DNA of 64,000 nt, from NCBI RefSeq assembly GCF_001529295.1, contig NZ_LLWK01000034.1:186001-250000 (forward strand). The letters are read 5' to 3'. The DNA is from Flavobacterium sp. TAB 87 (GTDB lineage: Bacteria > Bacteroidota > Bacteroidia > Flavobacteriales > Flavobacteriaceae). A program made the translations under genes and the position numbers. Of this stretch, positions 57,189 to 64,000 are shown in pieces. The first letter of the stretch is position 1; each line of letters starts with the position of its first letter. The notes beneath the pieces were generated by a model. The model saw only the letters and a list, made by a program, of their open reading frames with translations, was not told the origin of the DNA and made no database searches.

Positions 57189-57974
57189 TTAATCTACTTT
57201 TCTAAACACTACTTCTGCACCCGAAGCATTAGACAACGTCAATCTATTATTTTCTATTTTATAGGTTGTGGTGCTTTGTAGCAATTGCAGAAACTTCGAT
57301 TCTTGATTGTTAGGCAAACACATCTTTAGTGTCGAGAGCACATCTGTAAAGCGTAGTACTTTATTTTCAGAGAAAACAGAACCGTTTATGTTGTTACAAC
57401 CCGCGTAGCCCATAAAAGTATTTTCGGCCGAATTAATTTCGATATATGGTTTTTGTAGCTCAAAATTTTCACTCGTAACTTTATCTCCATTTAACGACTC
57501 CAATGACCAAATATCATGCAAACGATAATCGGTCGAGTAAGCGCCACATCCTTCCAAAATTTGAAACGATAACGCATCATTTCTTTTTATTTCCGCTTTA
57601 ACTGTATAAGGCGAAACTTTGTCAGCCATAGAATCGGAGCATTTTCCTTGAATAATGGTAATATTTAATGTAGTCTGATTATTTTTTAGACGGTACGTTT
57701 TTACATTGGCATCCATTGCCATAATTGGATCTGAGTATTCAAATTCTCCATCTTCGAAATCAGGAATCAATGATTTAAAAATAATTTTATCACGCCCCAT
57801 TTTAATATTCCAGAAAGGTTCATTTCCACTTGCTTTAAAAAAGCTTGAATAAGCAGCATCATTGTTGGTATTCATAACTGTTTCTTTACTAGATTCTGCA
57901 TCCTTACTTATCTTCGTCGATTTGCAACTCAGCATAACTAAAGGAAAAATTAATGCATATAAAACTGTTTTCAT
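57189..57974 (-). CDS. META-domain lipoprotein
   Basis: A 261-residue lipoprotein. The signal ends in PLVMLSCKSTKISKD. Residues about 45-150 match a conserved envelope region often found before META domains (ASGNEPFWNIKMGRDKIIFK). The C-terminal META (DUF306) domain runs from about 160, with IWSLESLNGDKV, PYIEINSAENTFMGYAGCNN and LTLSNASGAEVVFR. META proteins such as HslJ relate to heat or antibiotic resistance, but the mechanism is unknown. It stands alone, converging on nth. Confidence 0.88.
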   Translation of the reverse strand: MKTVLYALIFPLVMLSCKSTKISKDAESSKETVMNTNNDAAYSSFFKASGNEPFWNIKMGRDKIIFKSLIPDFEDGEFEYSDPIMAMDANVKTYRLKNNQTTLNITIIQGKCSDSMADKVSPYTVKAEIKRNDALSFQILEGCGAYSTDYRLHDIWSLESLNGDKVTSENFELQKPYIEINSAENTFMGYAGCNNINGSVFSENKVLRFTDVLSTLKMCLPNNQESKFLQLLQSTTTYKIENNRLTLSNASGAEVVFRKVD

Positions 57975-58027
57975 AAGAGTATACGTTTAGAATTAAGAAC
58001 AAACAGTTGACAATAGTAATGCCACGA

Positions 58028-58108
58028 TTTCGATGCTTTTATAAATGTACAATAAATGAGTAAAATGATTTTAGACCATCCGAATTTTACAACGCATAAG
58101 CATCGAAA
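58028..58108. repeat. 11-bp inverted repeat in an intergenic region
   Basis: TTTCGATGCTT (58028-58038) and AAGCATCGAAA (58098-58108) are exact reverse complements 59 bases apart, between the divergent META and DUF4202 genes. They could be a pair of regulator sites or the arms of a large hairpin. Confidence 0.5.
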
Positions 58109-58255
58109 CCTCAATAGTTAAACTTTAAAAGATTGTTGTAGTTTCTTTTTAAAAAAAAATGATAAACGTACGTACAAATTCACTTTCGTGACGGCAGATT
58201 AAACCGAGATACGTTAAAATATATTATCTTATATTTGAAGCTATAATTACTTCTG

Positions 58256-58846
58256 ATGACACATACACTTTTTTTAAAAGCTTCTGAATATATTGACGCA
58301 GCAAATGCACAAGATCCTAATTATGAAATTGTTGACGAAAAAAAACATCCAAAAGAATTAGTATACTCAGACCGCATGTATGCTCGTTTAATGCAGTTTG
58401 CACCGCAAGCTTCCGAAGAAGTTCAAATTGCATCTAAAGCGCAACACATTTGTAGATGGAAAATTGAACGTAAGTTGTATCCAATTGATCGTGTGGGATA
58501 TTTAAAATGGCGCGAAGAATTAAAAAAATTCCACGCTACGACTACGGCCCAAATATTAAGCAAAGTTGGTTACCCTGAAGATTTCATTAACCGTGTTTGT
58601 TTTTTAATAGAAAAAAAATCACTTAAAAAAGATCTTGAAACACAGCTGTTAGAAGATGTAATTTGTTTGGTGTTTTTAGAATTTTATCTTGAACATTTTG
58701 CGGTTAAACATGATGATGAAAAAATGAAAAACATCATTATCAAAACTTGGGCAAAAATGTCTAAAAATGGTCATGATGCAGCCTTAAAAATTAGTTATAG
58801 TAAAGAAAATTTAGACTTAATAAAAAGCGCACTACTCACTATATAA
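58256..58846 (+). CDS. DUF4202 family protein
   Basis: A 196-residue cytoplasmic helical protein of the DUF4202 family. Conserved stretches include FLKASEYIDAANAQDPNYEI, YSDRMYARLMQFAPQASEEV, AQHICRWKIERKLYP and CLVFLEFYLEHF. The His and Asp pattern resembles HD-domain folds, but a catalytic role is not shown. The family has no known function. It has its own hairpin terminator. Confidence 0.9.
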   Translation: MTHTLFLKASEYIDAANAQDPNYEIVDEKKHPKELVYSDRMYARLMQFAPQASEEVQIASKAQHICRWKIERKLYPIDRVGYLKWREELKKFHATTTAQILSKVGYPEDFINRVCFLIEKKSLKKDLETQLLEDVICLVFLEFYLEHFAVKHDDEKMKNIIIKTWAKMSKNGHDAALKISYSKENLDLIKSALLTI

Positions 58847-58848
58847 AA

Positions 58849-58876
58849 GTAAATAGCATTTTTTTAATGCTTTTAC
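58849..58876 (+). terminator. Terminator of the DUF4202 gene
   Basis: A hairpin (58849-58860 with 58866-58876, one unpaired base, T5 loop) begins directly after the stop codon and is followed by GTTTTG. Confidence 0.55.
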
Positions 58877-58974
58877 GTTTTGAACTGATTCGCGTTGTAT
58901 TAGAATGCTTATAAATCTCTAAACTTAAAGTCATATCGATTTTATAAGAAAAAAACAGAAGTTCTTTATGCTAT

Positions 58975-59193
58975 TTAAGTAATAACAATTCCGATCCAAT
59001 GCAAAACAAGCATTACTACCACTGTTATTCCAAAACTACATAGAGTAAGAATACGCCAATACGTAGATCTTCCGCTACCAAATCTCCAAATTCGCTCACC
59101 AACTTCTCTCCTATTTGCTTTTAAAGTAAACTTAGACAACAAGTAGGTTGAAATGATATATATAACAATTGAAATTATCCAAAATTTTACCAT
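58975..59193 (-). CDS. Small two-helix membrane protein
   Basis: A 72-residue protein with two hydrophobic helices (residues about 4-22, VKFWIISIVIYIISTYLL, and about 48-71, ILTLCSFGITVVVMLVLHW) around a basic, Gly/Arg-rich loop (NRREVGERIWRFGSGRS). Codon content and the compact two-helix shape support a real gene, but I do not recognise the family. It lies 70 bases after the MobA-like gene on the same strand and could share its transcript. Confidence 0.65.
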   Translation of the reverse strand: MVKFWIISIVIYIISTYLLSKFTLKANRREVGERIWRFGSGRSTYWRILTLCSFGITVVVMLVLHWIGIVIT

Positions 59194-59263
59194 AATCTAT
59201 ATTTTTAAAGACAGTATTAAAATGTATAGCTCCCCAAATTAACGTTTAAATAACAAATGTCTT

Positions 59264-59836
59264 TTACATCCGATTTGGCAATTGATCCAGCTCATCGACC
59301 GAAATGACATTGATTCCCTGATTTTCTGTAGATTCATCAAAAGTTATTATTTGATGTGGTACTGTAGTAATAAAGTTTTTTAATTTTAATTCATTCTTTG
59401 CAATCGCTTGCTGTAGCAAAGGAGCTATTTTTTTAGAATATATTCCGATTAACGGAAGCATTCTACTTTTAGATGACAAAATTGTAATCTCCGCCGCTTC
59501 ATCATGCTTATCAATCAATTCCATTAGTAATTCGGTAGAAATTAGTGGAATGTCTAAACTTAAAATTAAATTATATTTGGTATTACTGTATTGTAAAGCG
59601 GTAAAAATACTGCCTAATGTTCCTTTTTCTTTTTCAGGATCAATTATTTTTTTATACTTCAAATAATCATATTCAGTATCATTTGTAACCAATATAATAT
59701 TAGAAGAAATGGGCAAAACTATATCTATGATGCGCTCAATAAAAGGTTTTCCTTGAAATAATACCAAGCCTTTTTCGCAGCACAATCTTGTGTTTTTAGT
59801 ACCACACAAAATAAAAATAGTTACTTCTTTCATCAC
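59264..59836 (-). CDS. MobA-like nucleotidyltransferase
   Basis: A 190-residue Rossmann-type protein related to MobA, which attaches GMP to molybdopterin. The usual LAGGxSxRMGxxK loop is altered to FILCGTKNTRLCCEKGL: the Arg and Lys remain but the Gly pair and Met-Gly are lost. Later parts are closer to the family (GTLGSIFTALQYS, LILSLDIPLISTELL, PLIGIYSKKIAPLL). No other molybdenum cofactor genes are in the window. It may still be active, may use another nucleotide-sugar or cofactor substrate, or may be decaying. Confidence 0.75.
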   Translation of the reverse strand: MMKEVTIFILCGTKNTRLCCEKGLVLFQGKPFIERIIDIVLPISSNIILVTNDTEYDYLKYKKIIDPEKEKGTLGSIFTALQYSNTKYNLILSLDIPLISTELLMELIDKHDEAAEITILSSKSRMLPLIGIYSKKIAPLLQQAIAKNELKLKNFITTVPHQIITFDESTENQGINVISVDELDQLPNRM

Positions 59837-59998
59837 ATTAATTTTATAATTATCTAATAATTAGTTCAGATGTCCCGTTACCAATTACTGCATTATCGCG
59901 TAATTTAAAGTTTTGAAATCTTAAGAACTTTAAATTTACGAAAAATAAAAAGTATAAATCACTTATAATAAGGACAATATAATAATTTATGTAAACAA

Positions 59999-60029
59999 AA
60001 AAAGGCCGTCTATTACAGACGACCTTTTT
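59999..60029 (-). terminator. Terminator of rocD
   Basis: A hairpin (59999-60011 with 60017-60029) with one C-A mismatch has a long T tract on the minus-strand side and lies 20 bases beyond the rocD stop. Confidence 0.75.
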
Positions 60030-60048
60030 AAAAAATACTTTTAAATCA

Positions 60049-61302
60049 CTAAGAACGGAATGCTTCTAACGATTTTTCTATGATCTCCAAGCATTCGTGG
60101 ATTTGCGCTTCTGTAATTACCAAAGGCGGCGCCAAACGAATTTTATTTCCATGTGTTGGTTTAGCTAGCAAGCCATTATCTCTAAATTTCAGACAAATGT
60201 CCCAAGCTAAATCAGAATCTTCATTACAGTCAATTACAATTGCATTTAATAAACCTTTACCACGAACCAACGTAATTAATGAATTTTTAGCTGCAATATC
60301 ATTCAACCCTTTTCTTAAAATGATTCCCAAACGTTCTGCGTTCTCCGCTAAATTCTCGTCCTTTACCACCTCAAGAGCGGCAATAGCAACTGCTGCTGCG
60401 ACCGGGTTTCCTCCAAAAGTAGAACCGTGCTGTCCTGGTTTAATCACGTTCATAATTGAGTCATTTGCCAAAACTGCAGAAATAGGATACACTCCTCCAG
60501 AAATTGCTTTTCCGAGGATTAAAATATCTGGCTGCACATTTTCATGGTGCACTGCCAATAATTTACCCGTACGAGCGATCCCAGTTTGCACTTCATCTGC
60601 AATAAACAAAACATTGTGCGCGGCACATAACTCTTTTGCTTTTGCCAAATATCCGTCAGAAGGAACATAAACTCCCGCTTCACCTTGAATTGGCTCAACT
60701 AGAAAACCAGCAATATTTTTTGATGCTTTTAACGCTTTTTCTAACGCTTCTAAATTATCGTATTCAATTTTTACGAATCCTGCTGTATAAGGACCGAAAT
60801 TTTTACGTGCACCTTCATCGTTTGAAAAAGAAATAATGGTAGTCGTTCTTCCATGAAAGTTGTTTTCACAAACGATAATTTCAGCGGCGTGTTCTGCAAT
60901 TCCTTTTACTTCATACGCCCATTTTCTACATAATTTAATTGCTGTTTCAACTGCTTCTGCACCAGTATTCATTGGCAAAACCTTATCAAAACCAAAATAT
61001 TTAGTTACATATTCTTCATAAATTCCCAATTGGTCATTATAAAAGGCACGCGAAGTCAATGTTAACGTCTGCGCTTGTTTTAGCATTGCATCGATAATTT
61101 TTGGATGACAATGCCCTTGATTTACTGCTGAGTACGCTGATAAAAAATCGTAATATTTTTTTCCATCAACATCCCAAACATATACGCCTTCTCCTTTATT
61201 AAGGACAACAGGCAACGGGTGGTAATTGTGTGCACCGTATTTATTTTCTTTTGTAATTAATGCTTCCGATTGTATTGAAAGTGTTTCTTGAATCTCTGAC
61301 AT
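60049..61302 (-). CDS. rocD: Ornithine aminotransferase
   Basis: A 417-residue class III aminotransferase that moves the delta-amino group of ornithine to 2-oxoglutarate, giving glutamate semialdehyde (arginine and ornithine breakdown to proline or glutamate). It has the motifs [51 protein letters not shown] and the PLP-binding Lys in [18 protein letters not shown]. The start at 61302 ([15 protein letters not shown]) is preferred over 61329. It is divergent from the Lrp/AsnC gene. Confidence 0.93.
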   Translation of the reverse strand: MSEIQETLSIQSEALITKENKYGAHNYHPLPVVLNKGEGVYVWDVDGKKYYDFLSAYSAVNQGHCHPKIIDAMLKQAQTLTLTSRAFYNDQLGIYEEYVTKYFGFDKVLPMNTGAEAVETAIKLCRKWAYEVKGIAEHAAEIIVCENNFHGRTTTIISFSNDEGARKNFGPYTAGFVKIEYDNLEALEKALKASKNIAGFLVEPIQGEAGVYVPSDGYLAKAKELCAAHNVLFIADEVQTGIARTGKLLAVHHENVQPDILILGKAISGGVYPISAVLANDSIMNVIKPGQHGSTFGGNPVAAAVAIAALEVVKDENLAENAERLGIILRKGLNDIAAKNSLITLVRGKGLLNAIVIDCNEDSDLAWDICLKFRDNGLLAKPTHGNKIRLAPPLVITEAQIHECLEIIEKSLEAFRS

Positions 61303-61326
61303 AATTTTTTCTTTTAATCTTTTGAA

Positions 61327-61334
61327 CAAAAATA
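61327..61334 (-). promoter_or_regulatory. Bacteroidota -7 box of rocD (TATTTTTG)
   Basis: On the minus strand an exact TAnnTTTG match lies 24 bases before the rocD ATG. The nearest AGTCAA site is about 37 bases further upstream, a good place for an activator. Confidence 0.55.
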
Positions 61335-61371
61335 TAAAATGTTTTCAATTTAACCTTGTATTTAACTATTT

Positions 61372-61437
61372 TTGACTAAAATATAAACTTTTTAAGTCAA
61401 TTTATATTCAATAAATAAAAAATTAAGTCAATTTATA
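61372..61437. promoter_or_regulatory. Probable Lrp/AsnC operator cluster
   Basis: Three AGTCAA half-sites lie between rocD and the regulator gene. TTGACT (61372-61377) and AGTCAA (61395-61400) form an inverted pair. A 15-base sequence, TTAAGTCAATTTATA, occurs exactly at 61392-61406 and again at 61423-61437, 31 bases apart, or about three helical turns. The last copy ends nine bases before the regulator ATG, so binding there should repress it. Confidence 0.65.
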
Positions 61438-61446
61438 AAGTTAGAA

Positions 61447-61902
61447 ATGGAAATTTTAGACGAATTTGATAGCAAAATTATTGCCGAGTTAGAGAAAGAT
61501 GGTAGAATGGCCTATTCTGCTATTGCATCTCAATTAAAAATATCGAACACCATGGTTCATCAACGCATAAATCGTTTGATGGAGCAAGGAATAATTACAG
61601 GAATTAGACCAATTATAAATGAAAAAAAAATCGGGTATGATTGGGCTTCTTTTACAGGGATAAGCTTAAACAGAGACTCTGATTCAAATCGTATTATCGA
61701 AGAATTAAAGAAAATTCCAGAAATTACCGAATGCTATTATGTCACTGGTTCGTTTACTCTTTACGTCAAATTAATTGCAAAAAATCACGAGCACATGCGT
61801 ACCATTCTTTATGAAAAAATTGACAGCATTGTCGGAATTTCAAAAACGGACTCTATTATTGAGCTAGGCTGCGCGTTTAAAAGAAACATTAGCACTGAAT
61901 AA
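61447..61902 (+). CDS. Lrp/AsnC-family regulator
   Basis: A 151-residue transcription regulator. The N-terminal helix-turn-helix is RMAYSAIASQLKISNTMVHQ, with RINRLMEQGIITG, and the C-terminal ligand-binding RAM domain begins at about residue 65 (PEITECYYVTGSFTLYVKL quoted in part). Such proteins bind DNA as octamers or larger forms and respond to amino acids. The divergent rocD gene and repeats between them suggest control of ornithine or arginine catabolism and of its own gene. Confidence 0.93.
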   Translation: MEILDEFDSKIIAELEKDGRMAYSAIASQLKISNTMVHQRINRLMEQGIITGIRPIINEKKIGYDWASFTGISLNRDSDSNRIIEELKKIPEITECYYVTGSFTLYVKLIAKNHEHMRTILYEKIDSIVGISKTDSIIELGCAFKRNISTE

Positions 61903-61960
61903 TTCTTTAAAAAGAAGTTTCTTTGGTTTTTTTACTGATATTTGTTGTAAACATAACATC

Positions 61961-62734
61961 ATGAAAAAATTAACTAATCTTTTTTTACTAATGATTATAG
62001 CATCGAATACGATGTTCGCGCAATTAAAAACGATTGCTTATCAAGATAAAGAACAAAAATTAAACGGCGTGCTTGCACTCCCTGCAACTAAAAAAACTGC
62101 AAGTCCTGGAATTTTAATTCTTCCTGCATGGAAAGGAATCGATAATCCATCCAAAAATATAGCTACTGAATTGGCTACTTTGGGATATACTGTTTTTATT
62201 GCAGATATATATGGAGAAGGAAATTTACCAAAAGACAATACAGAAGCAGGCAAAATTTCAAGCTATTACAAATCACATTTTGTAGAATACCAGAAACGAA
62301 TTCAGCTGGCTTTAGAGCAACTTATAAAAAATGGAGCCACCGAAGATAATATAGTAGTAATTGGTTACTGCTTTGGTGGAACTGGCGCCCTAGAAGCTGC
62401 TCGCGGACATTTAGATGTTCGAGGTGCTGTTTCTTTTCATGGTGGCTTGCGCAATTCTAGTATGCGTATGAACGAAACTTCGCTATCAGCAAAAATAATA
62501 GTGTACAACGGTGCCGATGATAAAAGTGTAACCAACGACGATATTTTAAATTTCGAAAAAGAGATGCGTGCTGGAAATGCAGATTGGCAATTTATTAACT
62601 ACGGAAATGCAGTTCATTCGTTTACCAATCCAGAGGCTGGAAATGATAATAGCACTGGAAATGCATATAACGAAAAAGCGGCTAAACGCTCTTTTGAACA
62701 TTTAAAATCCTTCTTAAAAGAAGTTTTAAAATAA
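61961..62734 (+). CDS. Exported dienelactone hydrolase-family protein
   Basis: A 257-residue exported alpha/beta hydrolase with a signal peptide (MKKLTNLFLLMIIASNTMFA). The nucleophile motif IGYCFGGTGALEAA uses Cys, as in dienelactone hydrolases, with the acid in YNGADDKSVTNDD and the His in NAVHSFTNPEAG. The substrate is unknown; most bacterial members are not true dienelactone hydrolases. It lies 62 bases before the M28 peptidase gene on the same strand. Confidence 0.9.
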   Translation: MKKLTNLFLLMIIASNTMFAQLKTIAYQDKEQKLNGVLALPATKKTASPGILILPAWKGIDNPSKNIATELATLGYTVFIADIYGEGNLPKDNTEAGKISSYYKSHFVEYQKRIQLALEQLIKNGATEDNIVVIGYCFGGTGALEAARGHLDVRGAVSFHGGLRNSSMRMNETSLSAKIIVYNGADDKSVTNDDILNFEKEMRAGNADWQFINYGNAVHSFTNPEAGNDNSTGNAYNEKAAKRSFEHLKSFLKEVLK

Positions 62735-62796
62735 ACGATCACCAAACTCTATTGGAATAAATCCCAAACAATCACTTAAAAATAAACTAAAATTTT

Positions 62797-63819
62797 ATGA
62801 GAAAATTTGTTTTACTTTTTTTAATTGGCTCCTTGTATTCTTGCAATGGCACCAAACCACTTACCGAAGTTGATAATTCTGATCCAACAAAATATCAAAA
62901 AACAATAACAGCAGCCAATCTAAAGAAACACCTTTATATAGTAGCTTCTGATGAAATGGAAGGCAGAGAAACTGGATCTGAAGGGCAGAAAAAAGCGGGT
63001 CGTTACATGATTGAACAATATCAAAAAAATAATGTTCCGTTTCCAAAAGGAGCAGACAATTATTACCAAGCTATTCCTGCCGCTTATTTAAATGCAAAGC
63101 GAAACGAAGGTTTGCAAGATTCTGAAAACATTTGGGCGTACATTGAAGGTTCTGAAAAACCAGAAGAAATTTTAGTGATTTCGGCACATTATGATCATGT
63201 AGGCATGAAAGATGGCGATGTATATAATGGCGCTGACGACGATGGTTCTGGAACTGTTGCTTTAATGGAAATGGCTAAAGCCTTTGCTCAAGCGAAAAAA
63301 GACGGTCACGGACCGAAACGTTCGATTTTATTTTTGCACGTTACGGGTGAAGAACACGGCTTACACGGTTCTCGTTTTTATTCTGAAAATCCTTTGTTTC
63401 CGTTGGCCAACACTATAGCCGATATTAATATTGATATGATTGGTCGTCGCGATGTAGAGCACGCCAATACCAACAATTATGTATATGTAATTGGTGCTGA
63501 TCGCTTATCAACCGATTTGCATAAAGCAGTAGTTGGTCAGAATGAAAAATATGTAAAATTAGATTTAGACTTCAAATTTAATGAACCAAACGACCCTAAT
63601 CATTTTTACGAACGTTCTGATCATTATAATTTTGCTAAAAAAGGTATTCCAGCTGTTTTCTTTTTCAACGGAGTCCATGCGGACTACCACCAGAAAACAG
63701 ACACAGCAGATAAAATTGAATACGATGCTTTGGAAAAAAGAACACAATTAGCATTTGTTTTAGCTTGGGATTTAGCCAATAGAGAAAACAGACCTGTTGT
63801 TGATAAACCACTTAAATAA
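62797..63819 (+). CDS. M28-family lipoprotein peptidase
   Basis: A 340-residue zinc aminopeptidase of family M28, with a lipoprotein signal ending in IGSLYSCNGTKPLTE. The two-zinc site is complete: ISAHYDHVGM, YNGADDDGSGTVALMEMA, TGEEHGLHGSRFY and NIDMIGRRD, with the last His in FNGVHADYHQKTD. It should trim peptides at the cell surface or in the periplasm. It is co-directional with the dienelactone hydrolase gene and ends in a strong terminator. Confidence 0.95.
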   Translation: MRKFVLLFLIGSLYSCNGTKPLTEVDNSDPTKYQKTITAANLKKHLYIVASDEMEGRETGSEGQKKAGRYMIEQYQKNNVPFPKGADNYYQAIPAAYLNAKRNEGLQDSENIWAYIEGSEKPEEILVISAHYDHVGMKDGDVYNGADDDGSGTVALMEMAKAFAQAKKDGHGPKRSILFLHVTGEEHGLHGSRFYSENPLFPLANTIADINIDMIGRRDVEHANTNNYVYVIGADRLSTDLHKAVVGQNEKYVKLDLDFKFNEPNDPNHFYERSDHYNFAKKGIPAVFFFNGVHADYHQKTDTADKIEYDALEKRTQLAFVLAWDLANRENRPVVDKPLK

Positions 63820-63870
63820 AGGGTTTGAAATGGCAAAGACAAAAGCCTTTTATAATTAAATGAAAGCATA

Positions 63871-63902
63871 AAAAAAGGATGAGCTAAAACTCATCCTTTT
63901 TT
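63871..63902. terminator. Terminator of the M28 gene
   Basis: A 13-bp stem (63871-63883 with 63890-63902, loop CTAAAA) with A and T runs on each side lies 51 bases after the M28 stop. It can act in both directions. Confidence 0.85.
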
Positions 63903-64000
63903 TGTATCTAACTTTAAAACTTCAATCTGGTGTTTAGAGGACTTATTCTCCTTTCAACGTATCACCTTTAAAGCTCTCAAGTTCTTAATCTTTGCGACTC

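Noticed and set aside
60080..60670. 196-codon plus-strand frame
   Set aside because: It is antisense to rocD, whose motifs are unambiguous, and it shows no family pattern.
61903..61916. Small hairpin after the Lrp/AsnC gene
   Set aside because: The stem is only six A-T-rich pairs, too weak to call as a terminator.
63905..64000. Possible end of a minus-strand gene at the right edge
   Set aside because: Short frames here stop at 63943 or 63954, but an in-frame stop lies close upstream of one of them and the rest is outside the window, so no call can be made.

Overview
The window is a typical low-GC chromosomal segment of a flavobacterium (Bacteroidota, most likely Flavobacterium or a close relative). 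This rests on the gene families and on export signals of the flavobacterial type: signal peptides ending in FAQ/IAQ/GAQ, and lipoprotein signals ending in a Cys just after a Ser. It also rests on repeated TAnnTTTG promoter -7 boxes, fused forms that Bacteroidota favour (ResB-CcsA, E1 alpha-beta) and very weak Shine-Dalgarno signals. I see no rRNA, tRNA, CRISPR array, insertion sequence or phage gene. About 57 protein genes are supported, plus a few relics, hairpins and repeat sites.

Layout. 1-535 is non-coding and may hold gene debris. 0.5-9.1 kb carries an RNA-binding S1 protein (CvfB-like), a lipoprotein/cupin pair, a WG-repeat protein, DUF2853, menaquinone MenD, a thioredoxin-like protein, a tRNA-dihydrouridine synthase and a lipoprotein glutathione peroxidase. 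9.1-9.8 kb is gene-poor. 9.8-14.4 kb holds an ECF sigma/anti-sigma pair facing a very large ResB-CcsA cytochrome c assembly protein. 14.6-18.1 kb is a co-directional run: DUF2520 dehydrogenase, KdsC-like phosphatase, UbiA prenyltransferase, Maf and an MscS-type channel. 18.2-28.8 kb has a His-rich secreted protein, an AI-2E/PerM permease, a POTRA-barrel outer-membrane protein, a lipase-like hydrolase, a PIG-L deacetylase, a 35-residue membrane peptide just upstream of a sodium:solute symporter, an acetyltransferase and small proteins.

28.9-36.7 kb contains kdsB and glmM (envelope sugar synthesis), an AcpH-like gene overlapping ggt, a ClC chloride transporter with CBS domains, and an EEP-family phosphatase/nuclease coupled to a GNAT gene. 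36.9-46.8 kb has uvrA, DUF1003, a LOG-family enzyme, a degenerate M1 aminopeptidase fused to an outer-membrane barrel, and a fused 2-oxoacid dehydrogenase E1. 46.8-55.1 kb has an M48 lipoprotein protease and a glycogen operon in the order glgA-glgC-glgB-GH31 glucosidase. 55.2-63.9 kb has a hydrolase, msrB, nth, a META lipoprotein, DUF4202, a small membrane protein, a MobA-like enzyme, rocD divergent from an Lrp/AsnC regulator, a dienelactone hydrolase and an M28 peptidase.

How the parts fit. kdsC and kdsB act in Kdo supply for lipopolysaccharide and glmM in UDP-GlcNAc supply. glgA/C/B make ADP-glucose glycogen, and the GH31 enzyme downstream probably trims glucans. The Lrp/AsnC protein probably controls ornithine catabolism by rocD through a set of AGTCAA sites between the two genes. 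I found no obvious new multi-gene defence or mobile system. The most interesting points are the catalytically dead M1-barrel protein, the symporter micro-subunit, a reciprocal exchange of the metal ligands in the fused E1, and the Lrp operator layout.
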